Shown piece by piece: positions 8,724 through 16,863 of a stretch of 64,000 nt of DNA (positions within the stretch are counted from its first letter, which is position 1; each line of letters begins with the position of its first letter). The notes beneath the pieces were generated by a model. The model saw only the letters and a list, made by a program, of their open reading frames with translations, did no database searches and was not told the DNA's origin. The stretch spans positions 181,131 through 245,130 of the forward strand of contig CAVRSV010000010.1 of assembly GCA_963723965.1 (NCBI GenBank). Reading direction: 5' to 3'. Position numbers and translations under genes: made by a program. The DNA comes from JARRKC01 sp963723965. Its GTDB lineage: Bacteria; Acidobacteriota; UBA6911; RPQK01; JAPXNP01.

Positions 8724-9514
8724 GCGTGATCCTGTTCGACTCCGTTACCAAGGTCTTTGACAAGACGCCCGTGCTGAAGCAGTTCAGCATGGACGTTGGG
8801 AAGGCCGACTTGAAGGTGATTCTGGGAGGAAGCGGGTCAGGCAAATCCACGATCCTCAAGATCGTCCTGGGTCTGGTCAAGCCGAGTCAGGGCCGCGTCT
8901 ACGTGCTGGATCAGGAGATCACCGGGTTGAAGGAAGACCAGCTCATGCCCATCCGTGCGAAGATCGGCATCGTCTTTCAGGCCGGGGCCCTGTTCGACTC
9001 GCTCACGGTAGGTGAGAATGTCGCCTACCGGCTGCGGGAGCAGGCGGTGTTGGGGGAGGACGAGATCCACGAGACGGTGCGCTCTTTTCTCGGTTTCGTC
9101 GGTCTCGAGGATACGATCGACAAGCTTCCCTCCGATCTGTCCGGAGGCATGCGCCGGCGCGTCGCAATTGCCCGGGCACTGGTGGGACATCCCGAGATCA
9201 TGCTGTACGATGAACCCACCGCCGGCCTGGATCCGATTACCAGCCGGACGATCATCGAACTGGTCATGCGGCTGCGCGACCTGCGGGGGGTCACCTCCAT
9301 CTTCGTCACCAATGACCTCCATGCCGTTCGGACGCTGGCGACCGAGCGGGCAGTCGCGCGTGGGGACGACGAAGTTCGATTCGTTCCCGTGGCGCCCGGA
9401 AGCGACGGCAAGACACGCATAATCATGCTGGAGAAGGGATCGGTTCTGCTGGAAGGAACCGAGCAGGAGTTTCGAGGAACGGCCGATCCCTACATCCGGG
9501 AGTTTCTCGATTGA
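8720..9514 (+). CDS. mlaF: MlaF-family ABC transporter ATP-binding protein
   Basis: Cytoplasmic ATPase that powers the MlaE/MlaD lipid transporter. Walker A is GGSGSGKST, the Q-loop is IVFQAGALFDSLTV, the signature is LSGGMRRRVAIARAL, and Walker B is IMLYDEPTAGLDP. The start is either TTG 8720, which overlaps the mlaE stop and has GGAG eight bases upstream, or GTG 8726. I prefer the TTG on ribosome-site spacing. A stretch at about residues 210-230 (ERAVARGDDEVRFVPVAP) is an insertion relative to compact homologues. Confidence 0.94.
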   Translation: MSVILFDSVTKVFDKTPVLKQFSMDVGKADLKVILGGSGSGKSTILKIVLGLVKPSQGRVYVLDQEITGLKEDQLMPIRAKIGIVFQAGALFDSLTVGENVAYRLREQAVLGEDEIHETVRSFLGFVGLEDTIDKLPSDLSGGMRRRVAIARALVGHPEIMLYDEPTAGLDPITSRTIIELVMRLRDLRGVTSIFVTNDLHAVRTLATERAVARGDDEVRFVPVAPGSDGKTRIIMLEKGSVLLEGTEQEFRGTADPYIREFLD

Positions 9515-9523
9515 GGTGCAAAT

Positions 9524-10930
9524 ATGAGTCCGAAGCAACAATTCTCACTGATTGAGCTGAGGGTAGGGATCTTCGTAGTCGTCGTCTGCGCGATCCTGGC
9601 TCTGGCCATTTTTGCGATCGGATCTCAGGTCGGCCTCTTCGAGAGTCATTTTCTGGCTGTGACCTTCCTCTCGAATGTCTCCGGTCTCAAGCCCGGCGAT
9701 GTCGTGCTGCTCGGCGGCGTCGAGGTGGGCAATGTGCTGGCGGTCAAGATCTCCCAACCGGGAGAACTGCCCCAGACCGAGACCAACGCCCGAATCCTGC
9801 AGCGGGTCGCCCGCCTGATGGATCAACTCGAAAGCGCCCGGGCCCAGGTGGAGGAGACGGAGTCGAGCCTCCAGGATGCGCGCAGCCGCTATCGGCAGGC
9901 CATTCAGGATCACGGCGCAGCGTCTCCCCAGGCGCAGCAGCTCGACAAGGAGGTCGAAGACCTGGACCGCCGGCTGGAGGACCACCAGTCGACGGTTTCC
10001 GGCATCCAGGACGACATCGAACGGGCGCGCAGCGGGCTGCAGAATATCGAAGTCGAAATGCGCATCAACTCGGCCTACCGCGACTGGGTGCGCGCGGACA
10101 GCAACATTTCCCTGGGTTCGATCGGCCTGCTGGGCGACAAGTACATTGAAATCTCGCTGGGGCGAACCGACGAACCTCCCAAGACGATGGCGATCCAGGT
10201 GGAAGGGTGGCTGGGCACCAAGACCCAGCAGGCCGTCGTCATCACGGGGACACAGCAGGCCTCATTCGGAGAGCTGATCACCGGAGCCAACGACATCCTG
10301 GCCAATTTCGAAACGCTTTCCGGGCAGGTGCAGGACATCATCCGAAACCTGGAGGCCGGAGAAGGGACTATCGGGAAGTTCCTCACTAATCCGTCCTTTT
10401 TCAACAACCTGAATGCCACCATCGAGAATGCCAACCGCACCGTGGAGAAGCTCGGGACCCTGATTTCGAACATCGACAGTGGAGGCGGAACCATGTCCAA
10501 GCTGATCCACGACGAGTCCCTCTACAACGACCTCGTCGGAACCCTCAACGACATGAAGGCGTTGACCCAGAAGGTCGACAAGGGCGAGGGGACGCTCGGC
10601 CGGCTCATCAACGACCCGTCGGTGTACGAAAAGAGCGATAAGCTGCTGGCCAGTCTCAACGACATCACGGACCGCATGAATCGCGGCGAGGGGACCCTGG
10701 GAAAGCTTTCCACGGACGATCAACTGTACGTGAAGCTGCGGGACAGTGTTGACGAACTGGCCGCCATCCTGAAAGATGTGAATGCGGGGAAGGGGACCCT
10801 GGGGAAACTGGCGACGGATCCGGCGCTTTACGACAATCTGGATTCGGTCTCGTCGGAGATCGTCAAGCTGATCTACGATATCCGCAAGGACCCGAAGAAG
10901 TACCTCACGATCAAATTTGAGCTTTTCTGA
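9524..10930 (+). CDS. mlaD: MlaD-like MCE-domain protein with coiled-coil insert and GxGTxGKL repeats
   Basis: Inner-membrane-anchored, periplasmic substrate-binding component of the Mla-type transporter. Residues 13-35 are the membrane anchor. The MCE fold starts at VTFLSNVSGLKPGDVVLLGGVEVGNV (about 46-71), is interrupted by a heptad-rich insert at about 85-170 (ILQRVARLMDQLESARAQVEE and on), and resumes with VRADSNISLGSIGLLGDKYIEIS. The C-terminal part carries five degenerate repeats of the type GEGTLGKLxxDxxLY between about 284 and 450. Length (468 aa) far exceeds E. coli MlaD. It follows mlaF by nine bases. Confidence 0.92.
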   Translation: MSPKQQFSLIELRVGIFVVVVCAILALAIFAIGSQVGLFESHFLAVTFLSNVSGLKPGDVVLLGGVEVGNVLAVKISQPGELPQTETNARILQRVARLMDQLESARAQVEETESSLQDARSRYRQAIQDHGAASPQAQQLDKEVEDLDRRLEDHQSTVSGIQDDIERARSGLQNIEVEMRINSAYRDWVRADSNISLGSIGLLGDKYIEISLGRTDEPPKTMAIQVEGWLGTKTQQAVVITGTQQASFGELITGANDILANFETLSGQVQDIIRNLEAGEGTIGKFLTNPSFFNNLNATIENANRTVEKLGTLISNIDSGGGTMSKLIHDESLYNDLVGTLNDMKALTQKVDKGEGTLGRLINDPSVYEKSDKLLASLNDITDRMNRGEGTLGKLSTDDQLYVKLRDSVDELAAILKDVNAGKGTLGKLATDPALYDNLDSVSSEIVKLIYDIRKDPKKYLTIKFELF

Positions 10931-10941
10931 ACGGAGGAGGA

Positions 10942-11553
10942 ATGATCTCCAGGAGAATTGGACAGGGTGCGCAGGTTCTGCTGAGGCGCATCATCGCCGC
11001 GCTGATCTTCTTGCGGATCAAGCCCAATCATCTGACCATGGCCGGCTTCCTGATGAGTATCGTGGTGGCCACCGTCTTTGCCGAAGGCCGCTTTCGGCTG
11101 GCCGGGGGGCTCCTCATCATCGCCGGTCTGTTCGACATGGTCGATGGTATGGTCGCGCGCAAGCTCAATGCAGAGACACCCTTTGGAGCCTTCTTCGACT
11201 CCATCATGGATCGCTATTCGGATCTCATCATGTACCTCGGCCTGATCATCTACTATGGTCGCGCCGAGAGGATCACCTACGTGGTGCTGGTGGGCATCGT
11301 GATGATGGGATCGGTCCTGACCAGCTACGCCCGGGCCCGCGCCGAGTCCCTGATTCCCAAGTGCAAGGTGGGCTTTCTGGAACGCCCGGAGCGCATCGTG
11401 CTGCTGATCATCGGGTCGTTCTACTTCATGGACCCGGTACTGTGGGTCATTGCCGTGCTCTCGAACTGGACCGTCGTTCACCGGATCCTCTACACGAGGG
11501 CGGTCATGCTGGGCAAGCATGGCGCGGTGAATCCTTCATACCGAACCCAGTGA
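10942..11553 (+). CDS. CDP-alcohol phosphatidyltransferase family protein
   Basis: Integral membrane enzyme that transfers a phosphatidyl group from CDP-diacylglycerol to an alcohol acceptor. The complete family motif is present: D65, D68, G69, A72, R73, G82, D86 and D90. Multiple hydrophobic helices surround it. GGAGGAGG lies just upstream of the ATG and the gene follows mlaD by 11 bases. The sequence around the motif resembles phosphatidylinositol-phosphate or archaetidylinositol-phosphate synthases more than PgsA or PssA, but the acceptor cannot be decided from sequence alone. Confidence 0.88.
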   Translation: MISRRIGQGAQVLLRRIIAALIFLRIKPNHLTMAGFLMSIVVATVFAEGRFRLAGGLLIIAGLFDMVDGMVARKLNAETPFGAFFDSIMDRYSDLIMYLGLIIYYGRAERITYVVLVGIVMMGSVLTSYARARAESLIPKCKVGFLERPERIVLLIIGSFYFMDPVLWVIAVLSNWTVVHRILYTRAVMLGKHGAVNPSYRTQ

Positions 11554-11638
11554 GCTTCGCCGGCCGTGGCTGGGAATTCCGGCGCGGCCGGGCGGGCGTG
11601 CCTTGCGCAGCAGATCGAAAGAACGCGTAGGCTTGGCC

Positions 11639-12337
11639 TCAATTCCGGATGACGCGAACGTCCCGGGGAAGCTTCACGTCGAAATCGGATTTGCTGAGCT
11701 TCGGGTTGAGGCGGATGTCCGAAAAGCGGATCAGGAGATGATCCTGCGTGGGCTCCACCAGCTGCTGCTGGATGGGGATGCCGCGTTCGGCGTCGACCCA
11801 GAGGATGATTCTGACGAAAAAGGCCGCGACCTGATCCGACTTGGGCTTGAGCTCGAGCTTGTACGTCGTTTTTCCGTCGATTTGATCCTCGCCCAGATAG
11901 CTGATGTCGTAGGTCCTGCGAAGCGCTTCCTTGTTCGTGCCGAAGCCCAGCAGCATGAACTCGGCTTTGTCCTTGTGGTTTCCGAGCTTGTATTCCTGGG
12001 CCTGCTTGATGGCGGGCTGGTAGAAGGTGACGTTTCCGTCCTTGATGACCAGGACACTGGCCGTCGGCTCGGAGATCTCCTTGCGCAGGTAGATCCCGTC
12101 GCCCTCCTTGAGGAACAGGAACTCCCCCTTCTCCCCTTCGTCATACTCCCCGAGGATGTCGGTCCACTTCTTCTGGACGATCTCGGCCTGCAGGCTCTTC
12201 AGGTTCTGACCGACCTTGTCCATTTTGGTCAGGATCTGATCCAGTGTGGGCGCGGGCGCTGCCAGGGCCATCAGGCAGCCGAAGGCGAGCGCCAGGGCCA
12301 CAGACAGCAAGCGACAGGATCGAATAAGCTGCTTCAT
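11639..12337 (-). CDS. LolA-like outer-membrane lipoprotein carrier protein
   Basis: Predicted periplasmic carrier of the LolA/LolB superfamily. Residues 1-27 are a cleavable signal (LLSVALALAFGCLMALAAPA). The mature part has LolA-type features: an N-terminal helix (LDQILTKMDKVGQNLKSLQAEI) followed by beta-strands with GEFLFLKEGDGIYLRKEI, DGNVTFYQP, and a C-terminal strand ending RFSDIRLNPKLSKSDFDVKLPRDVRVI. AAGGAA precedes the ATG. It is the last gene of a minus-strand operon with an ABC ATPase, a permease and a lipoprotein of similar fold, which supports a role in lipoprotein or lipid transport to the outer membrane. Confidence 0.82.
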   Translation of the reverse strand: MKQLIRSCRLLSVALALAFGCLMALAAPAPTLDQILTKMDKVGQNLKSLQAEIVQKKWTDILGEYDEGEKGEFLFLKEGDGIYLRKEISEPTASVLVIKDGNVTFYQPAIKQAQEYKLGNHKDKAEFMLLGFGTNKEALRRTYDISYLGEDQIDGKTTYKLELKPKSDQVAAFFVRIILWVDAERGIPIQQQLVEPTQDHLLIRFSDIRLNPKLSKSDFDVKLPRDVRVIRN

Positions 12338-12377
12338 TGCATTCCTTCAGATCCGCAAGCAGGGGAGCAGGTTTCAG

Positions 12378-12632
12378 TCAAGGCTGTTTTGAGAGAGGAT
12401 TCGCATCACCGGGTGCCGGCTCCGACGTCGGCGCCGGTCCGGTCAGCCCGCTCACTTGATCGGTCGCCTGTTTCGCATCGTCGAAGTAGCTCCCATCGAA
12501 GACAGCGCGCGGTGTCAGGAAGATGAAGGCCAGGATTAGCAGGCACAGGATATCGTACTGCCAGCTTCCGCGGGGATAACGCCAAAAGATGACGCGTCCC
12601 AAAGATGGGGAGGGCTGCTGCTGGTCCGCCAT
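12378..12632 (-). CDS. Small single-pass membrane protein of the Lol-like operon
   Basis: An 84-residue protein with one transmembrane helix at about residues 25-42 (YDILCLLILAFIFLTPRAVF) and a Pro/Ala-rich tail. I do not recognise a family. The start is taken at ATG 12632, two bases after the ATPase stop; a longer frame starting inside the ATPase gene is less likely. Its place between the ATPase and the LolA-like gene suggests an accessory part of the same transporter. Confidence 0.7.
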   Translation of the reverse strand: MADQQQPSPSLGRVIFWRYPRGSWQYDILCLLILAFIFLTPRAVFDGSYFDDAKQATDQVSGLTGPAPTSEPAPGDANPLSKQP

Positions 12633-12633
12633 A

Positions 12634-13380
12634 TCAGACACCCGTCGGCTCGACGGCATAGAAAAGGTTTCTCACTCGATTCAGAATGCGGCCGTCCCGC
12701 ATTTCGAGCATCCGAGAAGCGGCGGCGGCGGCCTCGGGGTCGTGTGTAATCATCACGATGGTCTGCCGATACCTCTGGTTCAGACTCTGGAGCATCTCCA
12801 GGACCATCTGCGAGTTTTCCGAGTCCAGGTTCCCCGTCGGTTCGTCGGCCAGCAGAATCGCCGGGCGGTTGATCACGGCCCGGGCGATGGCAACCCTCTG
12901 CTGCTCCCCGCCGGAAAGCTCCGACGGTTTGTGGTTGAGCTTGTGCTCGAGACCCAACATGGCGAGGATCTCGCGCACGCTGACCTGGCCATTCTTGGCA
13001 TGTCCGTTGCCGTGGATGCGGCGGGCCAATTCGATGTTGTCCGCGGCAGTCAGCGTCGGGAGGAGATTGTAGCGCTGGAAGACGAACCCGATCTTTCTTC
13101 GCCGAATTTCGGTCCTGCGCGCATCCCCCACCGAGGCCAGATCCGTGCCATCGATCCGGACGGTCCCCGCGGTCGGGGTGAGCAGCCCGCCGAGCAGGTG
13201 CAAGAGCGTCGACTTGCCGCACCCGCTGGGTCCCATGACCGCTACGAATTCACCTTCCTTGACGGTCATATCCACACCGCGCAGGGCCGGCACATCGACC
13301 TTCCCGACGCGATAGACCATCTGGAGATTTTCGGTGACGACGATGTCCCGTCGCTGGCTGATACCAACAGTCTTACTCAT
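12634..13380 (-). CDS. ABC transporter ATP-binding protein, LolD/MacB type
   Basis: ATPase partner of the FtsX-type permease encoded just upstream in the operon. Residues 15-240 form the nucleotide-binding domain: Walker A MGPSGCGKST, Q-loop VFQRYNLLPTLTAADNIELA, signature LSGGEQQRVAIARAV, Walker B ILLADEPTGNLDSENS and the H-loop THDPE. The spacing and NLLPTLT segment are typical of the LolD/MacB/FtsE group. The ATG overlaps the permease end by eight bases, so the two are translationally coupled. Substrate is inferred to be lipoprotein or lipid from the neighbouring LolA-like and lipoprotein genes. Confidence 0.93.
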   Translation of the reverse strand: MSKTVGISQRRDIVVTENLQMVYRVGKVDVPALRGVDMTVKEGEFVAVMGPSGCGKSTLLHLLGGLLTPTAGTVRIDGTDLASVGDARRTEIRRRKIGFVFQRYNLLPTLTAADNIELARRIHGNGHAKNGQVSVREILAMLGLEHKLNHKPSELSGGEQQRVAIARAVINRPAILLADEPTGNLDSENSQMVLEMLQSLNQRYRQTIVMITHDPEAAAAASRMLEMRDGRILNRVRNLFYAVEPTGV

Positions 13381-14464
13381 ATCCTAGTGCCTTCACGGGA
13401 TCCAGCTGTGCCGCCTTCACCGCAGGATACAAAGCACCCAGGCCTCCCCCTGCTACGGCCAACGACGCCGCGGCGATCCGCCAGTAGTTGGGGATCATCA
13501 CCGGTATCGTTGGAAAGGCAACCAGAATAAGCTGGATTGAAATGAAAGTCAAAATGAACCCCAGCGCGACGCCGAGCGCACAAATGGCCATCGATTCTTT
13601 GAGGATGAGTTGAATGATATAGGTCCGCGATGCACCGAGTGATTTCAGAATTCCGATTTCGCGCGTTCGCTCGGTGATCGTGCTGTACATGGCGAGGAGA
13701 ATGATCAAAAAGCTGATGACCACCGCCAAAACCACGATCGCCGTCAGGAACTGCTTGAAGACGGGCGTATTCGAGGCCATCAGCTCCTGCAGCTCTGCCG
13801 TCTTCGTGATCTTGTAGTGCGGCATTCGCGCCTTCAACCGCTCATACACGGTCTCGACGTTCTGTCCGGCTGCTACGCGCGCGAAAAACATCGTGGCCTT
13901 GCCAGGGGTCCCATTCATTTCCTGCAGCGTCGTGAGGGGCATGAGCACGCGAGCCGCAGTCCCCTGCTCGAAGACACCGCAGATGAGGAATTCCCTGCCC
14001 AATAATTCCAGATGGTCTCCGACACCCAAGTGGTTCGACCGGGCATAGACCGTGTCGATGACTACTTCATCCGGTCGATCGAACAGACGCCCCTTGACGA
14101 ATCGAAGCGAGCTGTTGACCCGCTGGAAGCTCTCCCGATCGATACCGAAGACGATGTGAAACTTGTCACTGATGAACTTGGCCAGGATCGGCGTGGCCGC
14201 CTCGATACCCGGGACCTCCTCAATGACATTCTGGATCTTCACCGGAAGGGTTCCGCTGTTGAGTGCGAAAATGAACGAAGCGTCCGGGGGCTGTACCATG
14301 AAGTCCCCGCCCACTCGTCGTGTTCGCTCCGCGTTATCGGTCAACTGTCCGTAGGTCAGGCCGACGCTGACCAGAATGAGCACGACACCCACCGAAATGG
14401 CCAGCATGCTGACGACGGTCCGCGTCGGTCTCTGCAACAGATTTGCGAATATGTGCTTCACCAT
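13373..14464 (-). CDS. ABC transporter permease, FtsX/LolC/MacB type
   Basis: Inner-membrane permease of 363 residues with MacB topology: one N-terminal helix (RTVVSMLAISVGVVLILVSV), a periplasmic domain at about 45-230, and three C-terminal helices. The cytoplasmic signature TERTREIGILKSLGASRTYIIQLILKES and the terminal PAVKAAQLDPVKALGYE identify the FtsX superfamily. Only one permease is encoded, so it may act as a homodimer, as in LolF-type or MacB systems. It sits between the LolB-like lipoprotein gene and the ATPase gene. Confidence 0.9.
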   Translation of the reverse strand: MVKHIFANLLQRPTRTVVSMLAISVGVVLILVSVGLTYGQLTDNAERTRRVGGDFMVQPPDASFIFALNSGTLPVKIQNVIEEVPGIEAATPILAKFISDKFHIVFGIDRESFQRVNSSLRFVKGRLFDRPDEVVIDTVYARSNHLGVGDHLELLGREFLICGVFEQGTAARVLMPLTTLQEMNGTPGKATMFFARVAAGQNVETVYERLKARMPHYKITKTAELQELMASNTPVFKQFLTAIVVLAVVISFLIILLAMYSTITERTREIGILKSLGASRTYIIQLILKESMAICALGVALGFILTFISIQLILVAFPTIPVMIPNYWRIAAASLAVAGGGLGALYPAVKAAQLDPVKALGYE

Positions 14465-14486
14465 GGATTCTCTACTGTCTATTGTC
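14464..14486. repeat. Short run of 7-bp-periodic repeats at a stop codon (weak)
   Basis: On the minus strand three heptads (GACAATA, GACAGTA, GAGAATC) run from the last codons of the lipoprotein gene, across its TAG stop, to the permease ATG. The run is short and could be chance. It is listed because longer 7-bp-periodic tracts elsewhere in this window start at stop codons in the same way. Confidence 0.35.
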
Positions 14487-15348
14487 CCTCATCTACTTGG
14501 ATCACTTCGGCGCCCGGAGGTTGCTGAAGCTTGAACGCATCCTCCTTGACCGGGCGGTTCAGCTGGAGTCTGTTCGCCTCGAAGGTGAAGGCAATAGAGT
14601 AGCCGTCGACGGGCCGGTCGATGTTCACGCGGGTGCTGACCAGCTTCCCTTCCACGTCGACCGGATCCGAGTAGGTTACCGTGCTGACCAGCCGGGGACC
14701 CTGATAGGTCTGCTGTCGTGCCAAGCGGAGCTGACTTCGCTCGATCCAGATCTTGCGCAGAAGCTGAAGCACCTGAGAATTCTCTTCCGTCCTGAACACG
14801 TCGAGCACGTAGTACTTGTACTGCTCATCCTGTTCTTCCTCGAGGGAGTACCTGAACTCGGGCTGATCCGAGATGGCCTCGATCAAAATACCCTGGAGGA
14901 TGTGCAGAGGCCGCACATTGTACACCGGATTCTCTTCGCTCGACTTCAGGCTGGTCCTGCCGGTCACGAACTGATTGCGCGAAGGTATCCAGATCTCGAA
15001 ATGCTCCGCCCGGGAGGCCATGACCAGAACCGAGGAGTGGGTGAGCGGGTTCAGGATGTTCAAGAAAACGGAATCGGGTTCCTCGGCGACGAGATATCCA
15101 TCCGCCTTGCGGTATTTCTCGAAATACCCCTCTTCCATCGAGCGCCCGGTGAACTCGACGGTCAGGCGCGGCACGATGAGCGAGTGGATTCCCGCATAGC
15201 GCGTGTTGATCAGTTCGATCAACTGCTGCAGGGATGCGGTCTGCGCGGAACGGTAGGCGGGTGGGATGGTGATGACCTTTCGCTCCTTGACCGCGCCACA
15301 TCCGGACAGGAAGAGGATCAACAGGAGTATCTGGAATTTACGCACCAC
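14479..15348 (-). CDS. Outer-membrane lipoprotein with LolA/LolB-like fold (candidate LolB analogue)
   Basis: A 289-residue predicted lipoprotein. The signal VVRKFQILLLILFLSGC has a good lipobox (L-S-G-C). The mature region has a pattern typical of the LolA/LolB/DUF4292-like superfamily: LQQLIELINTRYAGIHSL, then RKADGYLVAEEPDSVFLNIL, FEIWIPSRNQFVTG, and a C-terminal strand pair ending in EDAFKLQQPPGAEVIQV. GTG 15348 is chosen because AAGGG lies five bases upstream; GTG 15354 is too close to it. It is encoded between the DedA-type gene and the permease. A LolB-like acceptor role is inference. Confidence 0.75.
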   Translation of the reverse strand: MVRKFQILLLILFLSGCGAVKERKVITIPPAYRSAQTASLQQLIELINTRYAGIHSLIVPRLTVEFTGRSMEEGYFEKYRKADGYLVAEEPDSVFLNILNPLTHSSVLVMASRAEHFEIWIPSRNQFVTGRTSLKSSEENPVYNVRPLHILQGILIEAISDQPEFRYSLEEEQDEQYKYYVLDVFRTEENSQVLQLLRKIWIERSQLRLARQQTYQGPRLVSTVTYSDPVDVEGKLVSTRVNIDRPVDGYSIAFTFEANRLQLNRPVKEDAFKLQQPPGAEVIQVDEGQ

Positions 15349-15356
15349 TTTCACCC

Positions 15357-15998
15357 TTAGGCCAGGGATCGAGACTGGTTTCGGTTTTTGAGCCTCAGTC
15401 CCACGTACACTCCGATCCCACCGAGTAACACGAGCGCCAGCGCGACGCCCACCGTGTGAAGGTTCTCTTCCAGAAAGCGCTGGGCCAACGGGCCATAAAT
15501 GATGGCCAGCACACCCCAGAGCAGGTAACGAAAGGAACGCCCCAGACTCACAGCAAACAGGAACTTGGGGAAGGACAGCCTGAAAATCCCGGCAGTCAGC
15601 ACGAAGATCTTGAAAGGAGTCGGAGGCGGCAGAATGGACGGGATTACGAGTGCCCACACACCCCAGCGGTGGTACTGTTGGCGCATCCCGTCGAGACGCT
15701 TCGGACTCAACCGCTTTTCTACGAATTGGCCGCCATGTCGTCCCGCCCAGTAAAGCAGCGAACAGCCGGCCACCGACCCGATCACGGTCATGCCGACGTA
15801 GTAGAGCATGACCTCCCAACTCTGTCCGATCGACAGGATGACGATCAAGATGTCGTTGCCTTCGGGAAGCGACAGAAAGGAGGAGTCTCCCAGCGCGATC
15901 AGCAGCAGACCGGGGCCTCCGAGCCCCCGGGCAAAGTCGTAGAGCGCCCGTGCGATCGTGTAGATCCATCCCGTCAGTCCTGTCAGTTCCACAAACAA
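15357..15998 (-). CDS. DedA/VTT-domain membrane protein
   Basis: Polytopic inner-membrane protein of the SNARE-associated/DedA (VTT) family, some members of which are lipid scramblases or flippases for undecaprenyl phosphate or phosphatidylethanolamine. Signatures are the N-terminal GDSSFLSLPEGNDILIVILSIG, the central GSVAGCSLLYWAGRHGG and SILPPPTPFKIFVLTAGIFRLSFPKFLFAVSLGRSFRY with the conserved Pro/Arg-rich re-entrant segment. I place the start at TTG 15998 (GGGAG five bases upstream); GTG 15992 or a longer frame are possible. It leads the Lol-like operon, nine bases ahead of the lipoprotein gene. Confidence 0.82.
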   Translation of the reverse strand: MFVELTGLTGWIYTIARALYDFARGLGGPGLLLIALGDSSFLSLPEGNDILIVILSIGQSWEVMLYYVGMTVIGSVAGCSLLYWAGRHGGQFVEKRLSPKRLDGMRQQYHRWGVWALVIPSILPPPTPFKIFVLTAGIFRLSFPKFLFAVSLGRSFRYLLWGVLAIIYGPLAQRFLEENLHTVGVALALVLLGGIGVYVGLRLKNRNQSRSLA

Positions 15999-16409
15999 AA
16001 TTGCTCCCTGTCGCCGCCTCTGGACCGGGGTTCCCGGCACCAGGCGGCGGAGATGCCGTCAGGCCGCTGATGAAGCACTAGCCGTGCCAACCCCGTCTTT
16101 CGCCGGCCCACAAACGCCGATACCCTGACCATGTCAGGGTTTGCGAGCCGATCGGACAACGCGGACGAGCCACCTCGAGATGCCGTGTCGATCCGCCGAT
16201 CCGCTCGTACGCAGCCAATCGTCACCACTTGGTGCAACGAACCGACTGCATTCCACACCGCGCCCTCTCGGACCGGCTGGAACTGCGCCTCAATTGTCCT
16301 GTAAGATCCTGCTTCCTGCCAGTCTGCCTTCAAGGATAACAGCCGGCGGTCACATTCCGGCTGTCGCGTGAGGCGGGTCAAAGTAGCATCGGCAGAACGA
16401 GCAGTCAAC
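15999..16409. other. Intergenic region between divergent genes, no feature identified
   Basis: About 410 bases between the minus-strand DedA-type gene and a plus-strand unknown gene. A minus-strand open frame crosses it as an extension of the DedA frame region, but its sequence has no coding character that I can support. I see no clear promoter, RNA gene or repeat. Confidence 0.4.
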
Positions 16410-16796
16410 ATGGCGGACCCATCAAGTCACGATTTTGTCTCCAGGCTGGTTTCATTATACCGGGAGGAGATTCTGGCGTCCCGGACCAGACGAGTCCGTC
16501 TGCTCGGTCGCAAGTGTTCCCCCCAGATCATGAAGACATTTCTGGGGTACGAGTTGCAGCTCAACCGTATGCGCGTGACCTGCCCGGACCTGCCGACGGC
16601 GCGCTACCTGCGGATCTTTGGTGAGATTGGACTGGCCTCGGTCTTAATCCCGTACGAACCCCACCGGACTGCAGCCCTGGTCCCGGAACTCGAGGCCTGT
16701 TTCACCGAACTGAAGAGCGCCACCCCGGAACCACAACGACTGCGCGACGTCTTCCGATCCTTGAGGCGGCGGATCGTGGGGGTGGAGAGTAGCTAG
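16410..16796 (+). CDS. Hypothetical protein
   Basis: A 128-residue, Arg-rich soluble protein that I do not recognise. Features visible are an N-terminal helix (FVSRLVSLYREEILASRTRRVRLLGRKC) and a C-terminal basic helix (LRDVFRSLRRRIVGVESS). No signal peptide or membrane segment. The start (ATG 16410) has no good ribosome site; an upstream in-frame GTG at 16368 is no better. The gene stands alone between divergent and convergent neighbours. Its TAG stop is the first three bases of a tandem heptad repeat. Confidence 0.55.
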   Translation: MADPSSHDFVSRLVSLYREEILASRTRRVRLLGRKCSPQIMKTFLGYELQLNRMRVTCPDLPTARYLRIFGEIGLASVLIPYEPHRTAALVPELEACFTELKSATPEPQRLRDVFRSLRRRIVGVESS

Positions 16797-16828
16797 TTTC
16801 TAGTTCCTAGTTCCTAGTTCCTAGTTTC
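16794..16828. repeat. Tandem 7-bp repeat, unit TAGTTCC
   Basis: Five contiguous heptads: TAGTTTC, then TAGTTCC three times, then TAGTTTC. The first TAG is the stop codon of the upstream gene. G-rich, roughly 7-periodic sequence continues for another 20 bases. It lies between convergent genes. See the finding on the dispersed heptad family. Confidence 0.9.
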
Positions 16829-16863
16829 TGGGGAGGCGGGGACGGGGAGAGCGGAACGCGGTG

